This document shows, one piece after another, positions 35,401-46,060 of a stretch of DNA of 64,000 bases. This stretch comes from Heterodera schachtii (Eukaryota > Nematoda > Chromadorea > Rhabditida > Heteroderidae), in assembly GCA_023374025.1 (NCBI GenBank), contig SIJG01000012.1:468492-532491 (forward strand), given 5' to 3'. A program made the translations under genes and the position numbers. A model generated the notes under the pieces. It ran no database searches and was not told the DNA's origin. It saw only the letters and a list, made by a program, of their open reading frames with translations. How positions within the stretch are numbered: the first letter of the stretch is position 1; every line of letters begins with the position of its first letter.

Positions 35401-38400
35401 GCAAGCGCATGTCGCATGTGGACAGCCATGGCACCGCCAAAATTGGGAAATCGGGTCGCAATTGGAATGGTGACGGAGCCTAATTTATTTAAATTTTTAT
35501 TTTATTTTAAATTATTGTTAGAAATATTCAATGAATTTTCTATTTTTCAAAATTTATTTTCATTTTTCCATTTCCATTTTCATTCTAATTTAAAACTTAA
35601 AACAGAACCCAACTTGTCAACATGTAGAGAAATATAGAAAAGCTTAGGAGGCTTTTTTCTCTCAAAAATTTTTACAAAAAAAAAATTATTTATTTAATTT
35701 AAAACAAAAACAGTAACCCGTCGATACGGTAGATCGGGAAGGCAACGTAGGTGAGCTGGACATTGATGTGTATGGCGAAGTAGTAGGTGATGAGGACCTG
35801 CCAAATTTGGACAAATTTGGCATTGCGAAGTTTTAGAGCATTGGCATTTTACTGATTTTAGCGATTTCTTATCAGTAAGGATGGGGATTTTTGTCGCAAT
35901 TTATTCTTTAAATCCATTTAGTTTTTAAAAATAAAATAAAATAAAGAATAAACAAAAAAAAACAAATCCTTCTTAATCAACTTTTTCATAGAAATATTTC
36001 AGAAAATCCAAAAAAAATATTATATTGTTGATTTGAACGTAAGAACCTCCAAAAAAAAATTTTTTTTTTTAAAGTTTTCCATTTTTTTGGTTAAAAATTT
36101 TCCCTATAATTTTTTCTTTATTTATTTTTTTCTAAGATTTCCGTTTTTTGGAAGTTGTTTTTAATATTTGAGGAAATTAATTTTTGGTAAATCCTAGTCC
36201 AAACAGCTCTAACTTTTCTTCTTCGGAGATTGATCGCCGTCGTCGATCAACCGGGCAAAATGTGCGTCGGTCGAGTCGAAACAAATCGCCTAATTTAAAA
36301 TAAAATTATATATTTTTTATTGTAGCGATATTTTAAAAATATACAGTACCCTTGGAATGACCGTATCGGTCTACGGTGGTCACGACAAGCAACGGTAATG
36401 AGTTGGAACGGCCGGCACTGTTGGAGCACACAAACAGAGGGCCGCATGAAAAAAAGAAGAATAAAATTGGAGAAATTGAAAAGAATTAAAAAATGAATTT
36501 TTATATAATAAAAAAAAGTTCTTATTTTAATAGTTGTTTTGTATAAAAAATAGCGATATTATTCTCGAAAAAATAATAAAATTTTAAAAATGGTTATTAA
36601 TAAAAATTAAAGAATTTTTTAAAAATGATTTTAAATATATTATTAAAAATTTTGTAAAAAAAAGCTTTACATTTTCTTAATTTAACTTCTTTTTTTTTTT
36701 GAAGAATCGTAAAACCGTACTTCTTCGATTATAGCCCCCGGCGGGGGTTTATCGTTCAACCCCCATCAGCAGAGGGGGGCTTTATTCGAGAGCAAGGTTC
36801 TTATCGAGGAGGAGAGATATATTGAAAATTAATCAAATTAAAGAATTTTTTTTTATAATGCTTTTAAAACTTAAATATATTTACATATTTCTCAATTTAA
36901 TATTTCTTTAAAAAAAAAATAGCGATCATTTTCCGAAAAACTAAAGAAAAAACATACCCAAATCAAACCGGGACAGCTCCTCGCGAGTAATGCACTAAAT
37001 TCTCAATTTCTCAGAAATTAAAATAATTATTTTTTTAATTTTTGCCTTTTGTATTCGTATTTCTGTCATTCTGCCGCCATTCTTTGTACCATTTACATCT
37101 GCTAGATGTTCATTTGTTCGTTTAGAAAATGGTGCATGTCCATTTCCATTTCCAGTGGACCTGCAATTTGGGGGAAAAATGAAAAAAAAAAAAATTAAAT
37201 TAAAATAAACAATATATAAAATATATAAAACTAATTTTTTAAAAAATGAACGAAGATTTTTTTTTTTTGAGCGTTTGAATATTCAGTTTAATTTATTGTT
37301 TGTTGTAATTTATGGCGTTTTGTGTCATTTTTTTTTACGATCTTCACCTCATAGCTATATGTTTTATTAGAAAAAAAAATCAAGAAACATTTTAATTAAA
37401 ATTAAATTGGCATTAAAAATGATTAATTTTTAAAATTATATACATAAATTTTACCCCGCTATCGGCGCTTCCATCAATTTGAGAACGTAAATGCGCGAAT
37501 GGGACGGCACCGGTGCCACCAATGTGAATTGCGTACATTCCTTCGCCGTGTACTCCATTTCATGGAGCGTAGAATGGCTGTTTCGCATACAGCCCAACGA
37601 GAACAGCTCCTCGCCGGGCAACGGCAAATTCAGTCGACGAATCACCTAAATGGCACCAATTTCTGGCATTTTTTGAATGCCATTGCCAGCAGGCGCCTCC
37701 CCTCAGAAAGCCAAAAATTTAAAAATTAATTATAATTAGGGTAAATATTTTAAAATTGCAATGAATTTTCCAACCTCAGGGGCTCATTAATATTCCCTGG
37801 ACAAAGAAAAACATAAAAAATTTGTTTAAGAAATTCACTGTAGAAATTCTGTGCCGCTTAAAACAAAAATATAAATTCTTCTTAAAATAAAATTAAAAAA
37901 ATAAAACAAAAAAATATATAAACAATTTCCACTCTTTTAAATTTTTTTTTTATTAATTTAAATTAATAAAATTTAATCATTTTCTAATTGTTTGAAAGAA
38001 ATTCTTTTTTCATTACTCTGCTGATCCAATAAATTCACTGTAGAAATTCCGTGCCGCTTTTCCCACTCTTTTAAAAATTCTTTTTTTTTATTAGTTTTTA
38101 ATTAATAAATTTAATCATTTTTCTAATTGCCTTAAAGAAATTCTTTTTTCTTTACCCTGCTGAAGCCTGGGCTCTGAAAGTCCACATCAATCACAGCCAA
38201 TTGGGACGGCTTGTCATGGTGACTGTTCACCAGCAACACAACCATGCGCTTTTCCCGTTCGAACACGGACTGAAAAATGCCAAAAAATAATTAAATCACT
38301 GTTAGACCGGCACCAATTTGTATAACAATTAACGTTATATTTAATAAGGACAATGTCCTCTTATTAGGGCATTTAATCAAAGATAAAGGTGGTGCTGAGC

Positions 38401-39152
38401 TAATATGGTGTGGGCTGAATAAGTAATCTTCTCTTAAAATTTCAATTTTAAAAAAAATTCTTACAAAATTCATAAATTTGTCTTATAGCGGGAGCAGTTG
38501 GTTTCACCCCCCCCCCAACGTCATTTTGCTTGCGCCACAAATTTTTTAAAAAGATTTTCAAACAGAAATTTTTCAAAAAATTTTTTGGAAATATTCTTTA
38601 AGAAAATTTCAAGAAAAGTATCCTTTTTTAAGATTTTTTAGCAACTTTTCAAAGGCTTATGATGATTTACTAAGTTTTTTTAAATTTTCTAAAAATCGTT
38701 GAAAATTTTAAAAAATTTCTTTCTTGAAATTTTCTTAAAAAAATTTTTCTTTTTTGTCTCTGCATTAATTATTTAACAATTTATTAGTTTTGAGAATAAT
38801 CTTTTTGGAGACTTTTTCAAGAATTACTAATCCCTGGATTAATAATTAATTACCCAATAAATTAATTAATTGATCATTTTATAATGACCACCACCTCATC
38901 CGACATAACGGTCATGTTGCGTTGCAGCTCAGGCGGCAACAAGTTCAGGCCCGAGTCCTGTTTTTGCAGCTTGGCATCAATACTCAGATGTTCCTGATTG
39001 TGCTGTTCATCGTATTGTCTGGCATTGTTTGCGGTGTTCATTTGTTGTGCCGTTGATGATGCCATTATTATGCCATTGTTTTTGGCATCCGTCGCATGGA
39101 TTGTCGCCTTGCCAAGCTTTATGGATGCCGAATGTTGACGAACAATCATCAA
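32451..39152 (-). CDS. Selenium-binding protein 1 / methanethiol oxidase homologue, divergent
   Basis: Exons in coding order: 39152-38895, 38269-38156, 37645-37455, 37160-37097, about 37010-36974, 36417-36350, 36289-36214, 35797-35718, 35479-35330, 35277-35183, 35130-35080, 35027-34997, 34675-34660, 34601-34580, 34529-34463, 34311-34274, 34125-34021, 33974-33891, 33301-33153, 33100-33079, 32681-32451. Apart from the join after 37010-36974, phases fit. SELENBP1 landmarks in order: AVIDVDFQSPGF, SRIYVLKLM, LFRLDRRTF, HALAFTTEWG, NKVNVWDMRRR, ISMDDQHLYV, HGFVAQLNISDP, MQLSLDGRRLFVS, ERGSMIVL, LDPNIGINFEP and C-terminal EMRFLNGDSTSDLL. The family oxidises methanethiol in the cytosol. About 650 aa, longer than the usual 470, with an N-terminal extension, a Ser/Thr-Pro insert and a Gln-rich C-terminal insert. 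The usual HHxGWNxCSSC segment reads differently here (HSTLHEMEYTAKECTQ), so activity is doubtful. Confidence 0.88.
32829..32851. repeat. (TA)n microsatellite
   Basis: A pure TA run of about 23 bp in an intron of the selenium-binding-protein gene. Confidence 0.9.
36725..36800. repeat. TACCGTATTT/GGGGGCTC family fragment (intron of SELENBP-like gene)
   Basis: ACCGTACTTCTTCGATTATAGCCCCC, then GGGGGTTTATCG, CAACCCCC and GAGGGGGGCTTTATTCGAG. The same sequence of blocks, more or less decayed, occurs at 15695-15830 (reverse), 26505-26570, 39912-39985, 42955-43040 and 45385-45570. Confidence 0.6.
38487..38760. mobile_element. Foldback element, GGGAGCAG family (copy 4), intron of SELENBP-like gene
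   Basis: GCGGGAGCAGTTGGTTTCACCCCCCCCC at the left, then the A/T-rich arms typical of the family (AAGAAAATTTCAAGAAAA and its mirror TTTCTTGAAATTTTCTTA). No G-run end is visible, so this copy is probably truncated. Confidence 0.55.
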
Positions 39153-39166
39153 CCGTTTGTTGTTAC

Positions 39167-42100
39167 TCTAAAAATATACATCAAAATGAATATTTTTATA
39201 TGTCCAAATTCATCTTTTTCACAAAATTTAAAATATTTTGAAATTAATTATTATTTTATTTTAAATATTTTGAAATTGTTTTTTATTTAAATTGTTTAAA
39301 ACATTTCGTGCATTTTATCATTCATCATTAGGTCATTAAAATTTTTAATAAATAATTTTTAGATGCAATTTATTCTTGTCTATTTTTTTACAAAATCAAA
39401 ATGTTTTAGAATTTTAATGTTAAAAAATATATTTGTTTAATAGATTAAAATGTACATATTAATAATTATAATAAATAATTTATTTTTTATTTTTCCGGGA
39501 GAAAGGAGCCGATTTTGGATATGTACTGGAAAAAAAAAGAAAAAGTTAATTAATAAAGGATAAAAGGTTTTTAAAATAAAAATATATTGAAGAGGTATAA
39601 TTATTTAAAAATTTTTTTTTAAATTTTTTAATTACATTTTATTTTTGTTATTTATATATTGTTAATCTTTTTCATATTCCTACCGCGCAAGTTCCCATAT
39701 TTTTGAAAGACTTTGGCTTAATCCGTTCACTTTAAATTCACGTTTTCAGTGGTTGCTGTTGGTGGCACATGCCAATAAAATGAAAAAAAAAGTCCGGCAA
39801 AATGTCGTCTAATGGAAATTTTAATGGATGTATGAAATAATGAAAAGTTTTTTAACGAAAAAATAAAAACATTCAAAAACATCGACCCACCAAAACCCAA
39901 AATAAATCATATACCGTATTTACTGAATTAGAACCCCCAGGGGGCTCTATTTTTCAACCCCCACAAGAGGGAGGCTCTAGTCTATAAAGGTGCGTGCCAA
40001 TAAGATTTTTGCGAGGCGGGAGGTGGTATTTAAAAGATTTTTTTTTATAAGAAATTTGTCGGAAAATTTCCATAAAATTTCTTTATTCAAAAAAAAAAAT
40101 TGGCAAAATGTACATTAGCTAGGGAATGTAAATGATACTTCTTCTTTCTACCAAATAATTTTGATTGGCATGGAAGGAATGTGTTGGGGGAGACGGTGGT
40201 GAAAGAATTAATTTTTGTGTTATGAAGGCGGCCACGGTTTTATTAGGGATTTGTGAATGGCACTCATCTCATTATTAATTTTATTAATGCAAAAAAAAAT
40301 GTTGGCGTTGTGTACACAAATATGTGGTAGTGGTGGTCTTTGGTTGGCTTCCGGTTTATTGTAAGTAATTTCAGCAATAACTTTTTTGATGCATGATCAC
40401 TAGGGCTGTGACTTTTAGTGACCAAAAATCTCGAAATAGTTAACTAAAATAGTGAGCAAAAATGCCAAAATAGTGACAAAATAGTGACAAAAAGTCCAAA
40501 ATAGTGACGAATAGTGACATAATTTTTAGCCAAAATTGAGCAAAAAATAATTTTTATTCACTAGTTTGATCACTAGGGCTGCCAAAAATATGTACAAAAA
40601 GTGGTCAAAATATGTACATAAAAAATATGTAAAAAAAAATCCCGAAATATGTACAAAAACCCCCAAATAGGTAAATAAAAAAAAAATTTCTCGTATATGA
40701 TGAAATAGGTACAAAATCCCATAAAAATGACTTTAAATAGGCTTAGATTCACCTTTTAATATTTTTAAAATAACCTTTTGGTATTTTTCTACGGTACATT
40801 TTCAAAAAAAAAAAAGGATTATTTTTTCACTATAAATTTTCAAAAATTCTCAAAATATGCAAAAAAAAAATATATGAAAATATGTACAAAAATTGGCGCG
40901 AAATTTTGAATTTTTGATTCTTTTTGAGGAGTTCCAAAAATTTCAGTAAAAAATCCTCAAAATATGTAAAAAAAAAAAGAAAATATATAAGAAAAAAGTC
41001 CAAAATATGTACCAAATATGTAAGAAAATCTCGGAATATGTAAAAATGTAAATAAAATTCCCAACTTTTGTTCGCAAACACAAAAAAGAAAGTGTTTTTC
41101 CTACTATTTAGAGTAGAGTAGAGCGGGACCGGGAATTTTGGCCAAAACCGGGACCGGAAGAAAAAATATGTATTTACATAAAATTGGCAGCCCTACGGAT
41201 CACTGATCTTCTATTTTGAAATGCCTTCCTGGTCCAAATGGCACTCGCTCCCAACTGCCAAGTGATCAGATGGGATCAACCCAAAAACTGACCCAAAAAA
41301 GTGATCACATAAATATGGATCCATCAAAAATCCAATCAAAAAACGAGAAATCCATCAAAAATTAAATGATCGGGCAATTCACTCATATATTGTGGTCAAC
41401 GATGATCCAAAAAGTGAATATCTTAGAAAATCCATTGATCAAAAAAAGTACCCGTTAATAATGTACATAAAACAAGAATATTTAATCAAAAAATTCCAAA
41501 AATAGCAAACTCAAATTGACATTAACCCCATATGCTTTTAGCCAATTAAAATTTTTGCCAAATCCCTCTCCCCACACCGCCGAAGGCTTAATGATATTTT
41601 CCTCATTAGGCTAATGGTTTTTTGTGGGCATCAAATTAAATGGCCGGTCATGTGCGGATCAAATGGCACAAAAATGCCAAAAAATTGCACAAAATGCCAA
41701 AAAAGTTGGTGCGGTTTTGTGTGTGTGTGGCTCATAGTGCCGCCCTTTTCCGACTATGGCACTTTTTTTTTGTTGTATGCCGTGCCGGTGTGTCCGTCCG
41801 TCTGCGGGCCAAGCCCTCCATGCCTCGCGCTTTGTGGCAATAATCCCTCACAGAGTGCCGGTGCCGCGGCCAAAAAGCTTACACTAATCTCGCTAGGGCA
41901 GGGGGCGAACTTCCTTCCACTTGGCTTCATCTCTCTCTACAAATTTATAAAAAAATATTTTGCCTTCCGTCCGGGAAAAAACCTATTTGCCCCACCCCTC
42001 TGGGGCTATAAAAAAATAATATTAATTGTTTTTAGTGGGCGTTAATTAGGGCAAAGCCAAAACAACAAAAATTTTTTTATTTATTTTGATTTTTTGGTTG

Positions 42101-42599
42101 GCAATTATATTTAAAATATTATTTTAAAAAGTGCAATAAAACAGTGAAATTAAAAAAAATAAAATAAGAACATGAAAAAAATTATCATGAATCTTCAATT
42201 CATTGAATTTTCGCTAAAACGACAAAATTTCAATCTAAAACGAATTAAATTCAATTATAAATAAATTAAAATAATTGAAGTTTTTATTTCAGTGAATCAC
42301 TAAATACACAATGAATTTTCAATTTTTATTTTTTTAACTACCTGAAATTTTAATTAATAAAACATAATAATAATAATAATATCAATGAGATAAAGAAAAA
42401 AACAACGTACATATGTATAAAATAAGCTAGAACACATAAAGAATGAAAAGATCAAAGATCATCAATATATGCTTAATTAAGGTATGATAATTATGGTACA
42501 AAAACTGATCAAAATTGTTTTGTTGGATAGAGAGAGAGAGATCAGATCAACAGTGATCAGAATTGATTAGTGACTGATTGACTGATTAATTATCTGCTT
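39167..42599. other. Intergenic with transposon copies
   Basis: No supported gene. It holds a TACCGTATTT family copy at 39912-39985, nested hAT-like elements at 40400-41200 and AT-rich sequence. The open stretch 41614-42045 reads as Cys/Pro-rich then hydrophobic sequence without homology or splice support. Confidence 0.4.
40574..41195. mobile_element. hAT-like non-autonomous element, TAGGGCTGCC termini (copy 2)
   Basis: Starts TAGGGCTGCC and ends GGCAGCCCTA; the flanking octamers TTGATCAC and CGGATCAC match at six of eight positions. The interior of GTACAAAAA/AATATGTA repeats matches 11978-12439 in reverse. A GGGACCGGG inverted patch near 41115-41155 looks like a second insertion. A smaller relative (TAGGGCTGTGAC, AATAGTGAC repeats) abuts it at 40403-40570. 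Confidence 0.75.
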
Positions 42600-45500
42600 T
42601 TATTGCTTTTTTGTGCCGTTTCCATTGACTGTTGGCAAAGCGGTGGACGACGCTTCTTGGACCCATGGCGCGTCTTCTTTTGCTCCATCGTTCACAATTG
42701 GGGCAACCGCGTTCACAAATTCCTCATAATCAATCTTTCAAAATTCAAATTAAACATAATGATTTTTCCCACTTTTTAAACAATTAAATATTTTAGACTT
42801 ATTTTTTTTAGCAAGTTTAAAGAATTATCCCAAATCTTAAAATGCAAAAAATGCACTTTAAGTTTGCAGGGATACTAAAAAGACAAGGATTTTATAGCTA
42901 TTCCTAAAATAGGTTCCCATTTTCATATTTTTTATTTTGTTTTTTTTTCTAAATTACCGTATTTCCTAAAACAGAGCCAACGGGGGGCTCTGTTTTACAT
43001 GTCCCCTCAAAAGGTGAGCTTTATTTCTGGGAGAAGGCTATATAACTGCCCTAGAATAGATCGATCCAAATTTTTAAAAATAAAATACATGAAGTATAGC
43101 TAATCCTTAAATTTGGTTCCTATTTTTCATAATTTTTAATTTTTTTTTTCTCCGATTTTTTTAAATAAACTCATTTTAAATAAGCTTGCTTATTTAAAAA
43201 ATATATCATCAACAGCAGTTCTTAAAACCGATTAAAACTGCACTAATTTTTAAAAAGATAAATCTAACATGTAAGGATAAGCTTTTTATCCAAAAGGAGA
43301 TGGTATACATTATAAGAAATTGGTTTTTTTTCCAAATTATTTATTTTTGAAAATTTTAATTTCAATAAAAAAAATCCATGAAAAATTCTACCTGTTCATC
43401 TCCGTCCTTGTCAAACTCTTTGATGATTTCGTCCACTTCCTCCTCGCTGAACTTCTCGCCCATGGTGGTCATGAAATGCCTGAACTCTTGCGCAGTGATG
43501 TACCCGTTGCCGTCCTTGTCAAAAACTCTGAAAATTTAAATTTTAAATTAATTTTTTGGATTTAAATTTTATATGACCTGAATGCCAGACGAATTAATTC
43601 CTAAATTCAAAAATAATTAAATTATATATATAATTAAATTTTTTATTTATGTTCACCTGATCAGTTTCCTTGTTCATCTCCTTCATCATTTTGCAAAACT
43701 CGAAAAAGTCAATGCCGTTGCCATCAACATCGTACTGAAGTGAACAAATAATATTAAAACAAAACAATAATATTTTCTAATTAATAGGGTGTGAATTTTT
43801 TTTTTTTTCAAAAAATCCCGAAATATTTAAAATATACTTAAAAAAAGCCAAAATATTTAAGAATATTGATTAAAAACTGAATTTAGAGTAACAAAAATTG
43901 ACAATTCACTTCTAATTGAAATAAAAACTCGGAAAAATCTGCTAAAAAATTATTTATATTGCAAATTAAGTAAAAAGACTAAATTTTTACATATTACTGA
44001 ACAAAAACAGGTGTTCATAAGAATGTTCTTATCATTTTTTAATAACCTTCCAATTTTAGCCTTTTTTTTGGTGAAATTATTTACAGATTTAGTCCAAAAA
44101 TAGACCATTTTGAAGTGTTTTAGTCTAAAAAAAATAAAAATTAAATTTCGTCTGGCGCTACCGACAGACGCCGCCGGCGAAATTTAATGGATTTTTGCCT
44201 GATTTGTGAAGAGATTTTGCACCAAAAATAAGCAAAAATTCAAAAAAATTTAAAAATATTGTAAAATCTTTTTAAAAAAATAAATTATCAATTTTAAATA
44301 AAAAATATATTATTATTCAAACACACTTCGTTGACCATGTTCAACAGTTCGTCCTCTGTTGGATTGAGTCCCAATGTTCGCATTGCAACTCCCAATTCTT
44401 TGATGCTCATTGTCCCATTCCCGTCCTTGTCGAACATTCGGAAAGCCGTTGCGAACTCTTGGATTTCCTTGAAAATTTTTTATTAAAATTTTTTTTTTTT
44501 AATTTTAATTTTTCATGCCTCAACTGTCAGGTCATCGTCGCCAGCAGAGGAGCCAGCTAAAAAAACAACGATTTTATGAAAATATTGTCAATAATGCATT
44601 ATAATAGAAAAATATTCGTCCTTAGAATCAAGTGCGTCCTTGGAAATGAATTAGCACAAATTTTAGAAAAATCCAAAATAAATTGTTAAGGTAACTAGCT
44701 AGGTATGCTATACATCAGGGATGTGTGCCGACACCCTCAAAAAATGTTGGCAGGCGGAAATCGGCATTCCGGCTGCTCAAAGAATTTCAACAATCGGAAA
44801 TCCGACAAAGGTTTCGACAGTCGGAATTCTGACAAAAATTTTGACAATAGGAATTCGGACTGCTACTGCTCAAAATTTCGACAATCGGTTTTCCTAACCG
44901 AAAATATCGCATATCGATATGCTGCATTCCGAAATATCACCGCCATATTTAAATTTCTAACTTTAATCAAGCAATGTGTTACAGTACCTAGACCTAATAA
45001 AACAGACTGCCTTATTGGCCTTACTGTATTGACGATGCATTTTGGCTGTTGCTGGTATTGTTGTTGATTCTGCAAGTGTCCCGCCGCTTTGTTGATGTAC
45101 TGAAGTGGAAGCGATGAGAAGGCAATTTTCACTGCCAGCCAAAGGGGTACGGTGATGTGGTGAGGCGATTACTGTACCAATGGGTGATGATACCGTAGCT
45201 GTTGTTGAGGCGGCACCAGTTGGAGGCAAGGCGCTCTGTAAAACACAAAAATTTAAATTTTAAAATTTGTAAAAAAAGCAGCAACTATTGATCAGATGGG
45301 GGGAGGCAAAATTTATCATTATTGGTACATCGATGGTGGACATCGAATCCGGATAATAATAAATAAATCCAGTTCAATCACCTATTTCTTAAAATATAGC
45401 CCCCTCCCCCTAAATTAGTGTCCCACCCCCTAAACTTAAGCCTCCCTTTTGAGAGGGGTTGAAAAATAGAGCCCCCCCCCCTAATTAGAGCCATCCCCCT

Positions 45501-45814
45501 GAAATAAAATCTCTTTTTGAGGGGGATTTAAAAATAAAAGCCTCAGGGCTTTCTATTTTAGGAAAAACGATAATATTTCAAAAATTTTATTGATTTCAAA
45601 AATATTTTTTGTGCCTTAAAAGCAAAAATTCCAATACGTTATTGTGCCGATTTTTGAAAAACTTGCTTTGAACACGCCAACTGATCGGACACAGACGCCA
45701 AATGCGATCACCGGCTCGACAGGAGCATCCGGCGGGTGTGGATCCAAATGGGGATTTGTTTGCTGTGTGTCGCGAGAACACTGATGAGTTGGTGGGGGAG
45801 GTGGCGGAAGGACT
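42600..45814 (-). CDS. Calmodulin-like EF-hand protein with Pro/Ser/Thr-rich N-terminal extension
   Basis: Exons in coding order: 45814-45712, 45235-45025, 44556-44519, 44467-44327, 43734-43657, 43600-43578, 43527-43392, 42734-42600, all in phase. The core runs [16 protein letters not shown], then loops [25 protein letters not shown] (canonical first residues shortened), [13 protein letters not shown] and DKDGDEQIDYEEF: four EF-hands with calmodulin spacing, so a Ca2+-sensor protein that binds target helices. Unlike calmodulin (about 149 aa) it has at least 104 extra N-terminal residues ([11 protein letters not shown]..., [17 protein letters not shown]) and a C-terminal tail ending NGTKKQ. 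The 44518 donor reads GAG|GCATGA, a GC-AG intron required by phase and alignment. The start codon was not found; the 5' end lies beyond 45814. Confidence 0.85.
44715..44920. repeat. Short degenerate repeats GACAATCGGAAATCCGACAA
   Basis: In the intron between the N-terminal extension and the EF-hand core there are four or five degenerate units of the form TTTCGACAATCGGAATTCCGAC, some palindromic (CGGAATTCTGAC), after CATCAGGGATGTGTGCCGAC. It may be a short foldback element; the right end is unclear. Confidence 0.5.
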
Positions 45815-45969
45815 CTGAAAAATTTGTGGGAAAATAATTTAATTAATTGCAATTATAAATTTTTAAACAAAATTGTTGTCATGGATTGTGGGAATAATAT
45901 AGAATATATTAAAAAATCATTAGATTAATTTTTATGCAAAAATTTTGCAATAAAAAATTATAAACTAAT

Positions 45970-46060
45970 TTTAATTTAATTTAATTTAATTTAATTTAAT
46001 TTAATTTAATTTAATTTAATTTAATTTAATTTAATTTAATTTAATTTAATTTAATTTAGT
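45970..46060. repeat. (AATTT)n microsatellite, about 18 units
   Basis: Uninterrupted TTTAA pentamer over about 90 bp, in AT-rich intergenic DNA. Confidence 0.95.

Noticed and set aside
35730..36480. Plus-strand open stretches (VDREGNVGELDIDVYGEVV, ELERPALLEHTNRGPHEKK) that looked like a receptor tail
   Set aside because: The minus strand gives selenium-binding-protein exons with matching phases over the same bases, and the plus reading hits stops next to its acceptors.
41614..42045. 143-codon plus-strand open frame
   Set aside because: No splice-supported continuation and no recognisable motif; the second half reads as translated AT-rich sequence.
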